Positions 8,307 through 15,537 of a DNA stretch of 20,616 nt are shown piece after piece. How positions within the stretch are numbered: the first letter of the stretch is position 1; each line of letters begins with the position of its first letter. Position numbers and translations under genes: made by a program. This DNA comes from Acidobacteriota bacterium (GTDB lineage: Bacteria > Acidobacteriota > Terriglobia > Terriglobales > Acidobacteriaceae): the NCBI GenBank assembly GCA_003224835.1, contig QHZX01000052.1, positions 1-20,616 of the forward strand, in the 5' to 3' direction. Under the pieces are notes generated by a model, which saw nothing but the letters and a program-made list of their open reading frames with translations, was not told the DNA's origin and did no database searches.

Positions 8307-9960
8307 CTACTGCACTAGAGCAAAACTGAAAATGTCACTGCCCGCGGCCATTGCCACGTATTGTCTCCCGCTGACTGCATAGCTCATGGGCGAAGCGCTC
8401 ATGTCCTGACCAGTATTAAAGTGCCACAACGGTTTGCCGTCGCGGGCATCGACTGCCTCCAACGATTGCGCATCGTCGCCGAAAAAAACCAATCCGCCGG
8501 CGGTACTCATGGTTCCACCAGTTGAGTGCGCCGTGCCAACCTGCGGATACTTCCAGGCAAGAGTTCCCTCAGCGGGATTGAACGCCATTAATATTTTCTG
8601 CGGATTTTCTCCGGCAAGATGTTTTACTCCTGTCGAGTAAAACTCTTTTCCCGGCGTGAATTTCTGCGGCTCCTGTGCTGAGAAAAAGGTTTGGCACTGC
8701 TCGACCGCCATGAAGTAAAGCATCTTCGTTGATTCGTTATACGACGGCGCGAACCAGTTCGTGGCTCCGGCATATCCCGGACATACCTTCATCCCTTCAG
8801 GCGTCGGCTTAATTTCTGTGCGAATGGGGTGGCCCTTGTCGTCAATTCCTGTGGCCCAATTTAATTTCTCGACGAAGCGTTGTATCAATTAGTACCGGCG
8901 TCTCGGTAGCGTCGTAATCGAAAAGATCATGCGGTGTAAATTGGAAATACCATTTCAGTTTGCCCGTATCCGGATCGAGCGCCAGCACGCAATCGGTATA
9001 TAAATCATCTCCCGGACGCACGCTGCCTTCAAAGTCAGGCGCAGGATTGCTGGTGCCCCAATACAGCGTATTCAGTGCTGGATCGTAAGTTCCAGGCATC
9101 CAGGTGGTGCCGCCGCCGTGCAAATACAGATCGCCAGGCCAACTTTCCGAGCCATGCTCGCCGCGGCCCGGAATCGTCCAAAATCGCCATGCGAGTTTAC
9201 CGCTTTCGGCTTCGTATGCTGCAACAAAACCGCGCACTCCGTCATCGCCTCCCGAAGTCCCCACGATTATCTTGTCTTTGACCACTAGCGGAGCGCTGGT
9301 AGCCCCGTAGTTGCTGTTCCAATCTGCGTATGCCACGTCCCAGATTAAATTTCCTGAGCGTGCGTCCAGGCAAAGCAAGTGCGCGTTGTCGGTCATCCGA
9401 TACACGCGATTGTGCCAGACCCCCACTCCGCGACTGATGTGGCGTGACGCATCATCAATCAAGCCTTCTGAGTTGGACCGCGAATCGTGCCACACCATCC
9501 GTCCAGTTCGGGCGTCCAATGCGAACGTGTCGTTTGCCGATGTCACGAACATCGTTCCATTCACCACCACGGGCGTGACCTCCAGACGGTCGGAGTTACG
9601 CGAATGAAATATCCACTCGGCACGCAGCTGTTTCGCATTGTCCACGTTTATCTGTGACAGTGGGCTGTAACGCCGCCCGGAGTAGTCTCCGTTGTACGAA
9701 AGCCAATTGCCGATCATCGGCGCAAGTAAATCCTGCGTGCTGATGTTAATATCGCTTTGCACCGTACCCTTTTCTTCGGCAATCGCGCTACCCGCAACGA
9801 ACACAAGCGCGAGCAGCACACAAATCCTGAGATAACTTATGCTTCTCCCAAAATCTTGCAGCGTAAGCGTACCTGCACAGCCCCCGTTTTCAAAGCAGCG
9901 CGGAAGCCCGGTTCGATTCCAAAACCGAATTTCAGACTTGACAGTGGATTCCACGTGCAT
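8307..9960 (-). pseudogene. PQQ-dependent alcohol/sugar dehydrogenase (quinoprotein), broken by internal deletion
   Basis: Periplasmic beta-propeller quinoprotein of the methanol/ethanol dehydrogenase family. The N-terminal piece (8884-9960) has a signal peptide (ICVLLALVFVAGSAIA), NWLSYNGDYSGRRYSPL, GGDDGVRGFVAAYEAESGK, GGGTTWMPGTYDP, WGTSNPAPDF and FTPHDLFDYDATETPVLID. The C-terminal piece resumes in another frame with FVEKLNWATGID, CPGYAGATNWFAPSYN and GGLVFFGDD, ending at 8307. The roughly 30-40 residues that normally join PVLID to FVEKLNWATG (the ANRNGFFYVLDR-type strand) are absent, with the junction at about 8875-8890. DYD (348-350) has the extra Asp typical of lanthanide-using enzymes. 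The vicinal Cys pair of methanol dehydrogenase is absent. The start may be internal: GGGAG sits just before an ATA codon at 9838-9840. The gene diverges from cytochrome c, its probable electron acceptor. Confidence 0.8.
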
Positions 9961-9964
9961 CGAG

Positions 9965-9982
9965 TATTAACACGTTTTAATA
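9965..9982. promoter_or_regulatory. Near-perfect palindrome between divergent PQQ dehydrogenase and cytochrome c genes
   Basis: TATTAACACGTTTTAATA has 6-base arms that match perfectly around a 6-base centre; 16 of 18 positions are symmetric. It sits in the divergent gap, four bases from the outermost possible ATG of the dehydrogenase. It looks like a dimeric repressor or activator operator, with no family assigned. A second small palindrome, GAGAG-A-CTCTC, lies at 10007-10017. Confidence 0.35.
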
Positions 9983-10066
9983 GAACTTTGCACGATAAGT
10001 TTTGCAGAGAGACTCTCAGTGCGACTCCGCCACCACCGAAACAGACCTTTGCTACACTCGGATGGA

Positions 10067-10900
10067 ATGAGCCCTATCGCGCACAAAGCTGCTTTGATTG
10101 CGTTCTTTATCGTATTTTTAATTGTGACTGCAGTCCGGGTGAGTTCGCAACAACGACGCCCGAGTACGCATCAGCCGGCACGGCATGCGCCGGTCGGGCG
10201 CCAAATTTTTACGTCAAATTGTGTGGGGTGTCATGGACTGGATGGAACGGGATCCCAGCGTGCGCCCAACATCGTCACCAATCCGCAACTGCAGAAGCTC
10301 TCGGCGACAGAGCTGTTTCGTATCATTTCCGCCGGCGTACCCGGGACAGGCATGCCCGCGTTTCAGCACTTGGGAAAACCAGCCATCACTTCGCTAGTCA
10401 GTTATCTTAAAGACCTGCAGGGTAAGAACCACTCTGCGCCACTGCCCGGCGATCCCAAACGTGGCGAGGCGCTTTTTTTTACCAGCGCCCAATGTTCAAC
10501 CTGTCATATGGCCGCTGGCAAAGGCGGGTTTATCGCGCCCGATCTCAGCAGCTATGGTCAGACACATGCAGCTGAGAAAATCAAATCCGCCATTACTAAT
10601 CCTGCGGAGAGAGACTCGATCAAAGCTATGGTGACTGCAATCACGTCAAGCGGCGAGCGTTATCAGGGGATGATTCGCAATGAGGACAATTTCTCCTTGC
10701 AACTCCAATCGACAGACGGCGCGTTTCATTTCCTCTCGAAAGCAGAGCTGAAAGCCATCGAACGCGGGCAGGGCTCCCTCATGCCGCCCGACTACGCGTC
10801 AAAATTAAGCGAAGCCCAGCTGAACGATATAGCGAGTTTCTTGCTCAAGCTTGGAAATACCTCCATACCTGCCGATATTCGCGCGCAGGATGGTGAGTAG
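10067..10900 (+). CDS. Di-heme cytochrome c (cytochrome c domain plus planctomycete-type heme-binding domain)
   Basis: Membrane-anchored or secreted cytochrome. Counting from the chosen ATG, an N-terminal hydrophobic segment (about residues 8-28) is followed by CVGCH (52-56) with a GMPAF axial-Met candidate (M96), then CSTCH (143-147) followed by GGFIAPDLS and a C-terminal SLMPPDY block. The second domain resembles the heme-binding domain common in Planctomycetes/Verrucomicrobia multidomain proteins. The frame stays open to a GTG at 10019, but the ATG at 10067 gives a proper signal/anchor and is preferred. The role is likely to accept electrons from the divergently encoded quinoprotein and pass them to the respiratory chain. 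The lactonase gene follows after 18 bases and is probably co-transcribed. Confidence 0.85.
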   Translation: MSPIAHKAALIAFFIVFLIVTAVRVSSQQRRPSTHQPARHAPVGRQIFTSNCVGCHGLDGTGSQRAPNIVTNPQLQKLSATELFRIISAGVPGTGMPAFQHLGKPAITSLVSYLKDLQGKNHSAPLPGDPKRGEALFFTSAQCSTCHMAAGKGGFIAPDLSSYGQTHAAEKIKSAITNPAERDSIKAMVTAITSSGERYQGMIRNEDNFSLQLQSTDGAFHFLSKAELKAIERGQGSLMPPDYASKLSEAQLNDIASFLLKLGNTSIPADIRAQDGE

Positions 10901-10918
10901 GTTTTTATTTCAAAACGC

Positions 10919-11887
10919 ATGATCATGATCAACACGAAAACACTCATTTTGAGCACGATCCTTTCAGTGGGAGCGCTTGCCGGGCGGGGTGCTGCTCAAC
11001 AGCCGGCGCGAAAGTTTGAACTCCAGCCAATTTCGCCGAAATTCTCAACTGTAATTCCGGCTACTACCAAGCTGGAAACCATCGCTACCGGCTTTGGATT
11101 CACCGAAGGTCCAGTGTGGGACCCATCTGGCTTTTTATACGTCAGCGATGAGGAAATTAATAAAATTTTCCGCGTCAATATCAGCGACGGTCGTAAGGAA
11201 GAACTCATCGCGCTTGGTGATCCCGACGGCAATGCCTACGATCGCCAGGGCCGCCTGATAGATTGCGCCAGCGTATTGCGCGCGATCATCGCGATTTCGA
11301 AAGATGGAAAATATGAAGTCCTTGCCGACCATTTCGAACAAAAGAAATTCAACAGTCCCAATGATGTAATCCTTGGCCCAGATGGCGCCCTCTACTTCAC
11401 TGATCCCACGCTCGATCTGCCCAAGGGTGCGAAGCAGGAGCTTCCATTTCAAGGTGTCTTTCGGCTCGACAAAAACGGACAGGTAACTTTGCTCACAAAA
11501 GACCTTACTCAACCGAACGGTCTCGCATTTTCACCTGATGGAAAAAAGTTTTATGTGGATGACAGCGAGCAGAGAAACATTCGAGTTTACGATGTCGCCG
11601 GTGATGGGAAGCTAACCAACGGCCGCATTTTTGGCGAAGAGCCCGGCGAGAAAAACGACGGCGTACCGGATGGTATCAAGGTTGATCGGGAAGGGAACCT
11701 GTTTGTGACCGGCCCGAAGGGAATCTGGGTCTGGAGTCCCGATGGCACTCACCTCGGCACCATCGCTATGCCAGAGCAACCCGCCAATCTGTCCTGGGGT
11801 GGCGCCGACCTAAGTACCTTATACATAACTGCCACAACTTCGGTTTACCGCCTGCAAACTACCGCGCACGGTTTCCTGCCGCACTGA
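10919..11887 (+). CDS. Exported SMP-30/gluconolactonase-family lactonase
   Basis: Six-bladed beta-propeller metal-dependent lactonase. SMP-30/gluconolactonases open aldonolactones. Metal-site blocks: TEGPVW with E63, NSPNDV with N148, QPNGLAFSPDG with N200, and VPDGIKVD with D251. YFTDP (159-163) and the TGPKGIWVW block are also typical. A hydrophobic signal peptide covers about residues 8-26 (ILSTILSVGALAG, then AAQQ). Two ATGs occur at 10919 and 10925 within a 12-base palindrome (10920-10931), and no clear ribosome site is visible for either. Downstream of cytochrome c and divergent from a PQQ dehydrogenase, it fits the enzyme that hydrolyses a lactone formed by periplasmic sugar oxidation. 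Substrate not determined. Confidence 0.85.
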   Translation: MIMINTKTLILSTILSVGALAGRGAAQQPARKFELQPISPKFSTVIPATTKLETIATGFGFTEGPVWDPSGFLYVSDEEINKIFRVNISDGRKEELIALGDPDGNAYDRQGRLIDCASVLRAIIAISKDGKYEVLADHFEQKKFNSPNDVILGPDGALYFTDPTLDLPKGAKQELPFQGVFRLDKNGQVTLLTKDLTQPNGLAFSPDGKKFYVDDSEQRNIRVYDVAGDGKLTNGRIFGEEPGEKNDGVPDGIKVDREGNLFVTGPKGIWVWSPDGTHLGTIAMPEQPANLSWGGADLSTLYITATTSVYRLQTTAHGFLPH

Positions 11888-12166
11888 CGGCGAAAGACCA
11901 GAACATTAGAAATCCGATTCCTACGAAGCGAGTGGGACCCATCCTTGCGTCACCATGGGCTGAAGCGGGTCGGTTTTGGTCCGGCACAGGTGTTCTTGCT
12001 TTTACTGTCCGCCCACTTGGCGACCCTGTAAACCCTTATAAACCGTACCCGGCAAGGGTCACAATTAAGATTTCACTAGGATGAGCACTCCGTCCCGCCG
12101 TGTTGTCAGCAGATGACTCTAGTAACTTTCCAGTTCTTGCCGATGAAACAATAATTAAGGTTCGCG
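11888..12166. other. Intergenic region with possible structured leader of the PilZ gene
   Basis: This 279-base gap contains no credible gene. CGACCC (12021-12026) can pair with GGGTCG upstream (11967-11972), and GACCCT (12022-12027) can pair with AGGGTC downstream (12055-12060), so two exclusive hairpins are possible. An inner pairing of GGCACAG with CTGTCC supports the first. No known riboswitch consensus was recognised. CCCAT/ATGGG near 11939-11959 may be a weak remnant hairpin after the lactonase gene. Confidence 0.3.
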
Positions 12167-12523
12167 ATGCAAGAGCGCCGCATCAATCCTCGAAGAAAGA
12201 TGGTTCTCCCGGTCAAAATCTCCGGCGGCGAAGGTGGCGGACTAGCTTACACAATGGACATCACCTCCATCGGTGCCCGCTTGGGCGGTGTGCGCGCCAC
12301 GCTGGAAACCGGCCAGACCGTCAGCTTGACTCGAAACGGCCGTAAGGCCAGCTTCAAGGTCGTATGGGTGCATCAGGTGAATCCCAAGGAAATGCACGTG
12401 GGAATTGAAGCCTTGCAAGGCGTCGATAATTTTTGGGGGGTTGATCTTTCAGAACACCAGAACGGCGGGAAGAAAGATCTTGACGCGCTCATGAGCTTAT
12501 TGACGCCCACCAAAAAATCTTAA
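12167..12523 (+). CDS. PilZ-domain protein (putative c-di-GMP receptor)
   Basis: A 118-residue single PilZ domain. PilZ proteins bind cyclic di-GMP with an RxxxR motif and a D/N-x-S-x-x-G motif. Here RINPR (5-9) lies within RRINPRRK, and DITSIG (31-36) has Thr in the Ser position, so binding is plausible but not certain. A short charged tail (NGGKKDLDALMSLL) follows the barrel. The start is supported by TAAGG (12154-12158) eight bases upstream. The gene converges on alaS with a 6-base gap. A pilT gene lies about 5 kb away, and the pair may both act in surface motility; this is inference. No signal peptide. Confidence 0.85.
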   Translation: MQERRINPRRKMVLPVKISGGEGGGLAYTMDITSIGARLGGVRATLETGQTVSLTRNGRKASFKVVWVHQVNPKEMHVGIEALQGVDNFWGVDLSEHQNGGKKDLDALMSLLTPTKKS

Positions 12524-12529
12524 GCCGTC

Positions 12530-15418
12530 TCAGCCAGAGCCCAAAAGTGCTTCGATCACTCCGTAAGCCTCACCCAGAGCAGCATCCAAGGCTCCAGGAT
12601 CTTTTCCGCCAGCCTCTGCCAGATCCGGTCTGCCGCCGCCTTTGCCACCAACTTTCTGAGCAACGGGCGCGATGACCTTGCCAGCTTGGATTCGCGAAAT
12701 TAAATCTTTCGTCACGCCGACAATCAGCGCCACATTCCCGTTCGTTGCGGAGCCGAGCACAACTACTCCGGACCCAATTTTGTCTCGTAGTTGGTCCACC
12801 AATGTCCGCATCTGCGCACGTTCCAGATTATCGACGCGATGTGCCAGAACTTTGATCCCGCGAACATCTTTTACTCTTTCACCAGCGGAAGCCACTGACG
12901 ACGAAGCCGACTTCATTCGCGCCTGATCGAGCTCGCGCGCCAGCCGCTTGATCTCCGCATCTTTCTTCTCGAGTTCAGCTTTCAGCGCCTCAGCTGGAGA
13001 AGTCGGCTCCTCCTCTGGCGAGGGCGCCCCATCTTTCGCCCTGGTTTGACGAAAGCTAGGAACCACGAACCTGGACACAACATTTTCGAGTTCGTGATCT
13101 TTTCTGAAATGCTGTAACGATCCTTCTCCGGTCACCGCCTCTACACGCCGCACTCCCGAGGAAACGCCGCCTTCCTTGAGGATCTTGATCAGCCCAATCT
13201 CACCCGTCGCCCCGGTATGAGTGCCGCCGCACAACTCGGTCGAGAAGTCGCCGATCTTGATCACGCGCACCCGGTCGCCATACTTTTCGCCAAAGAGCGC
13301 CATCGCGTGATACTCATTGATCGCCACGTCAATCGGCACGTTTTCAATGACCTCAACCCGCCGGTTCCGCAGCACTTCTTTGTTAATGAGGTCTTCGATG
13401 TCCTGCAGTTCTTCATCTTCGACCGCAGTGAAATGCGAGAAATCGAAACGCAAGTGGTTCGGCGCCGCCAGCGATCCAGCTTGCTTCACATGGGTACCCA
13501 GCACCTCGCGCAACCCAGCCTGAAGCAGATGCGTGGCGGTGTGATTCCGCATGGTGGATTCGCGAATGCCGGTGTCGACGACTGCATCAACTTTGTCGCC
13601 GACCTTGAGAGTGCCCCACCCTTCCGCCTTCTTTGCGGAGGGTGGGGATTTTGACTCACCTTTAACGACGACTTGGTGCGCTCTCACCCCCTGCACCGGG
13701 TAGTAACACCCCTTAACCTCGGCAATGACCGCATTCAGTTCATCGCTGTAAAAAACACCGCGATCTCCGACCTGGCCGCCGGCTTCCGCATAAAACGGAG
13801 TGTGATCAAGAATGACCTCGCCTTCTTCACCGGGTCTCAGCTCCTGCACACCCTGTCCGTTCTTGATGATGGCCAGCACTTCGCAATCTTCAGACCGCGT
13901 TTGCAGATAGCCTTCAAACGTCGATTTTGGAAGTTGTTGATATGCAGGGTTAGCCGTTTGTTTGGCAGCCCCTTTCCAGGAAGCGCGAGCGCGCTCACGC
14001 TGCTCGACCATGGCTCTGTCGAAACCAGCTTGATCGAAACTCAGCCCCGCATCGCGGACAGCGTCTTGAATGAAGTCCAGTGGTAGTCCAAATGTGTCAT
14101 AAAGCTTGAACGCTTGATCTCCGGGATAACTAAGCTCCTCGCCCCGATTGTGCAAGAAGACTAGAAACATATTTCGATTTATAGCTTCAGGTGAACTACT
14201 GGCCGCAAACTTGTGCTGCTGCATCGAGGCGGAAAACAGATCTTGAATGGTGTCCTCAAGTCGCTTCAAGCCCAAATCTAAGGTATGGGCAAACCGAATT
14301 TCCTCAGACCTAATAACATCAGCAACTCTCGGCTTCGATTCTTCCAATTCGGGGTAGGCAGCACGCATTACATCAGCAACTGCGTAAACCATCTGAAAAA
14401 GAAAAGGTTGCGATGCCCCTTCCAGTCTGCCGTGACGAATAGCTCGGCGGACGATTTTGCGCAGGACGTAGCCACGGCCCTCATTCGAGGGGAGTACTCC
14501 ATCGGCGACAAGGAACATCGCGGCACGAGAGTGATCGGCAATTACTCGCCATGAAGCTGCTGCAAACTTACGATCCGGCGTTCTGAAACCACGAGGATTT
14601 TGTTCAAGGATGAGACCAACTGCACGATTGATTAAGGGCACGAACAGATCAGTATCGTAATTTGAAATTTTCCCCTGCAGCACCGCGGTCACCCGCTCCA
14701 GCCCCATGCCCGTGTCAATCGAAGGTTTGGGCAGCGGATTCAGTTTGCCCGACGCATCCCGGTCAAACTGCATGAACACCAGGTTCCAAATTTCGACGTA
14801 GCGCCCACAGTCGCAACCGAAAGCGCAATCTGTGTGTCCTTGGTCCGAAGCTGCCGGTCCCATGTCGTAGTGAATTTCGCTACACGGTCCGCAAGGCCCG
14901 GTATCGCCCATTTGCCAGAAATTGTCTTTCAGTCCAAACTCGAAAATCTTGGACTTATCGACTCCTTGAGCCATCCACAAGTCGGACGCTTCAGCATCGC
15001 GGGGTATGCCGCCTTCGCCGTTGAAGATGGTCACATACAACTTGTCTTTCGGGATTCCGAACCACTCCGGAGACGTGATCAACTCCCACGCATACGCGAT
15101 CGCATCTTTCTTGAAGTAATCACCGAAGGAAAAATTTCCCAGCATCTCAAAAAACGTATGATGACGGTTGGTGAAGCCGACATTTTCCAGATCGTTGTGC
15201 TTGCCCCCGGCCCGCACACACTTCTGCGAAGTAGTTGCGCGGTTGTAATCGCGCTTTTCGAGGCCAAGGAAGACATCTTTGAATTGGTTCATTCCGGCAT
15301 TGGTGAACAGAAGCGTGGGATCGTTATGCGGGACCAGTGACGACGAATGCACCTCGCGGTGCCCCTTCTGAACAAAAAAATCCAGAAATTTGCGTCGAAC
15401 CTGAGAACCAGTCAGCAT
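12530..15418 (-). CDS. alaS: Alanyl-tRNA synthetase
   Basis: Class II aminoacyl-tRNA synthetase charging tRNA-Ala, with an editing domain. The N-terminal catalytic core has FTNAGMNQFKDVF (38-50), RHHTFFEMLGNFSFGDYFK (85-103) and SIDTGMGLERV (233-243). The editing domain has HTATH (H626, H630) and CGGTH (C730, H734) as zinc ligands. The C-terminal C-Ala/DHHA1-like domain ends with GGKGGGRPDLAEAGG. At 962 residues it is longer than the usual 870-900. Part of the excess is two insertions of about 13 residues each (SKSPPSAKKAEGW near 589-601 and PSFRQTRAKDGAP near 791-803), both encoded by palindromic DNA. The reading frame is intact and the core residues are present, so it should be functional. 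Divergent from the cNMP/DUF1003 gene, convergent with the PilZ gene. Confidence 0.97.
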   Translation of the reverse strand: MLTGSQVRRKFLDFFVQKGHREVHSSSLVPHNDPTLLFTNAGMNQFKDVFLGLEKRDYNRATTSQKCVRAGGKHNDLENVGFTNRHHTFFEMLGNFSFGDYFKKDAIAYAWELITSPEWFGIPKDKLYVTIFNGEGGIPRDAEASDLWMAQGVDKSKIFEFGLKDNFWQMGDTGPCGPCSEIHYDMGPAASDQGHTDCAFGCDCGRYVEIWNLVFMQFDRDASGKLNPLPKPSIDTGMGLERVTAVLQGKISNYDTDLFVPLINRAVGLILEQNPRGFRTPDRKFAAASWRVIADHSRAAMFLVADGVLPSNEGRGYVLRKIVRRAIRHGRLEGASQPFLFQMVYAVADVMRAAYPELEESKPRVADVIRSEEIRFAHTLDLGLKRLEDTIQDLFSASMQQHKFAASSSPEAINRNMFLVFLHNRGEELSYPGDQAFKLYDTFGLPLDFIQDAVRDAGLSFDQAGFDRAMVEQRERARASWKGAAKQTANPAYQQLPKSTFEGYLQTRSEDCEVLAIIKNGQGVQELRPGEEGEVILDHTPFYAEAGGQVGDRGVFYSDELNAVIAEVKGCYYPVQGVRAHQVVVKGESKSPPSAKKAEGWGTLKVGDKVDAVVDTGIRESTMRNHTATHLLQAGLREVLGTHVKQAGSLAAPNHLRFDFSHFTAVEDEELQDIEDLINKEVLRNRRVEVIENVPIDVAINEYHAMALFGEKYGDRVRVIKIGDFSTELCGGTHTGATGEIGLIKILKEGGVSSGVRRVEAVTGEGSLQHFRKDHELENVVSRFVVPSFRQTRAKDGAPSPEEEPTSPAEALKAELEKKDAEIKRLARELDQARMKSASSSVASAGERVKDVRGIKVLAHRVDNLERAQMRTLVDQLRDKIGSGVVVLGSATNGNVALIVGVTKDLISRIQAGKVIAPVAQKVGGKGGGRPDLAEAGGKDPGALDAALGEAYGVIEALLGSG
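13027..13064. repeat. Palindromic element copy 2 inside alaS (degenerate)
   Basis: Left arm CCCCATCTTTCG (13027-13038) faces CGAAAGCTAGGAACC (13050-13064). The inner CTTTCG/CGAAAG pairing is perfect and outer bases are partly eroded. It encodes an extra peptide, VPSFRQTRAKDGAP, between the editing domain and the C-terminal coiled coil of AlaS. It shares the outer GCCCCA-C/T-C start with copy 1 and lies in the same orientation, but is translated in a different frame. Confidence 0.55.
13614..13647. repeat. Palindromic element copy 1 inside alaS
   Basis: CCCCACCCTTCCGC (13614-13627) and GCGGAGGGTGGGG (13635-13647) form a 13-bp stem with a single bulged T and a 7-base loop. The element is translated in frame as SKSPPSAKKAEGW, sitting in a linker between the AlaS barrel and the HTATH helix, where homologues have nothing comparable. 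It resembles REP or Rickettsia-palindromic-element insertions into coding sequence. I recall similar palindromes being common in Acidobacteriota genomes, which is unverified here. Confidence 0.65.
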
Positions 15419-15537
15419 GATGGAAATTCAATTCTAAATGAGAACAACTCCAGCTTAGGGCAGGGAAACCGTTAATTGGGCAGTTTGTTTCACCTCGTTT
15501 CTTATGCCATTCTCTTAGTGATTTTCTGGGAGGAACC

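Noticed and set aside
5618..8896. GTAC near three of the deletion junctions as a common excision signal
   Set aside because: A 4-base word is too short, it is absent at the sulfotransferase junction, and its position relative to each junction varies.
9909..9919. GGTTCGATTCC, resembling a tRNA T-loop
   Set aside because: The flanking bases do not form a T stem and no acceptor or anticodon arm is found nearby.
9757..10410. Plus-strand open frame of 217 codons
   Set aside because: It overlaps the PQQ dehydrogenase N-terminus on the other strand and the cytochrome c gene in another frame; the composition is not protein-like.
11888..12166. c-di-GMP riboswitch upstream of the PilZ gene
   Set aside because: The conserved GEMM-type sequence blocks were looked for and not found; only generic pairings remain.
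14834..15340. Open frame of 168 codons opposite alaS
   Set aside because: Shadow of a strongly conserved gene with no recognisable protein features.
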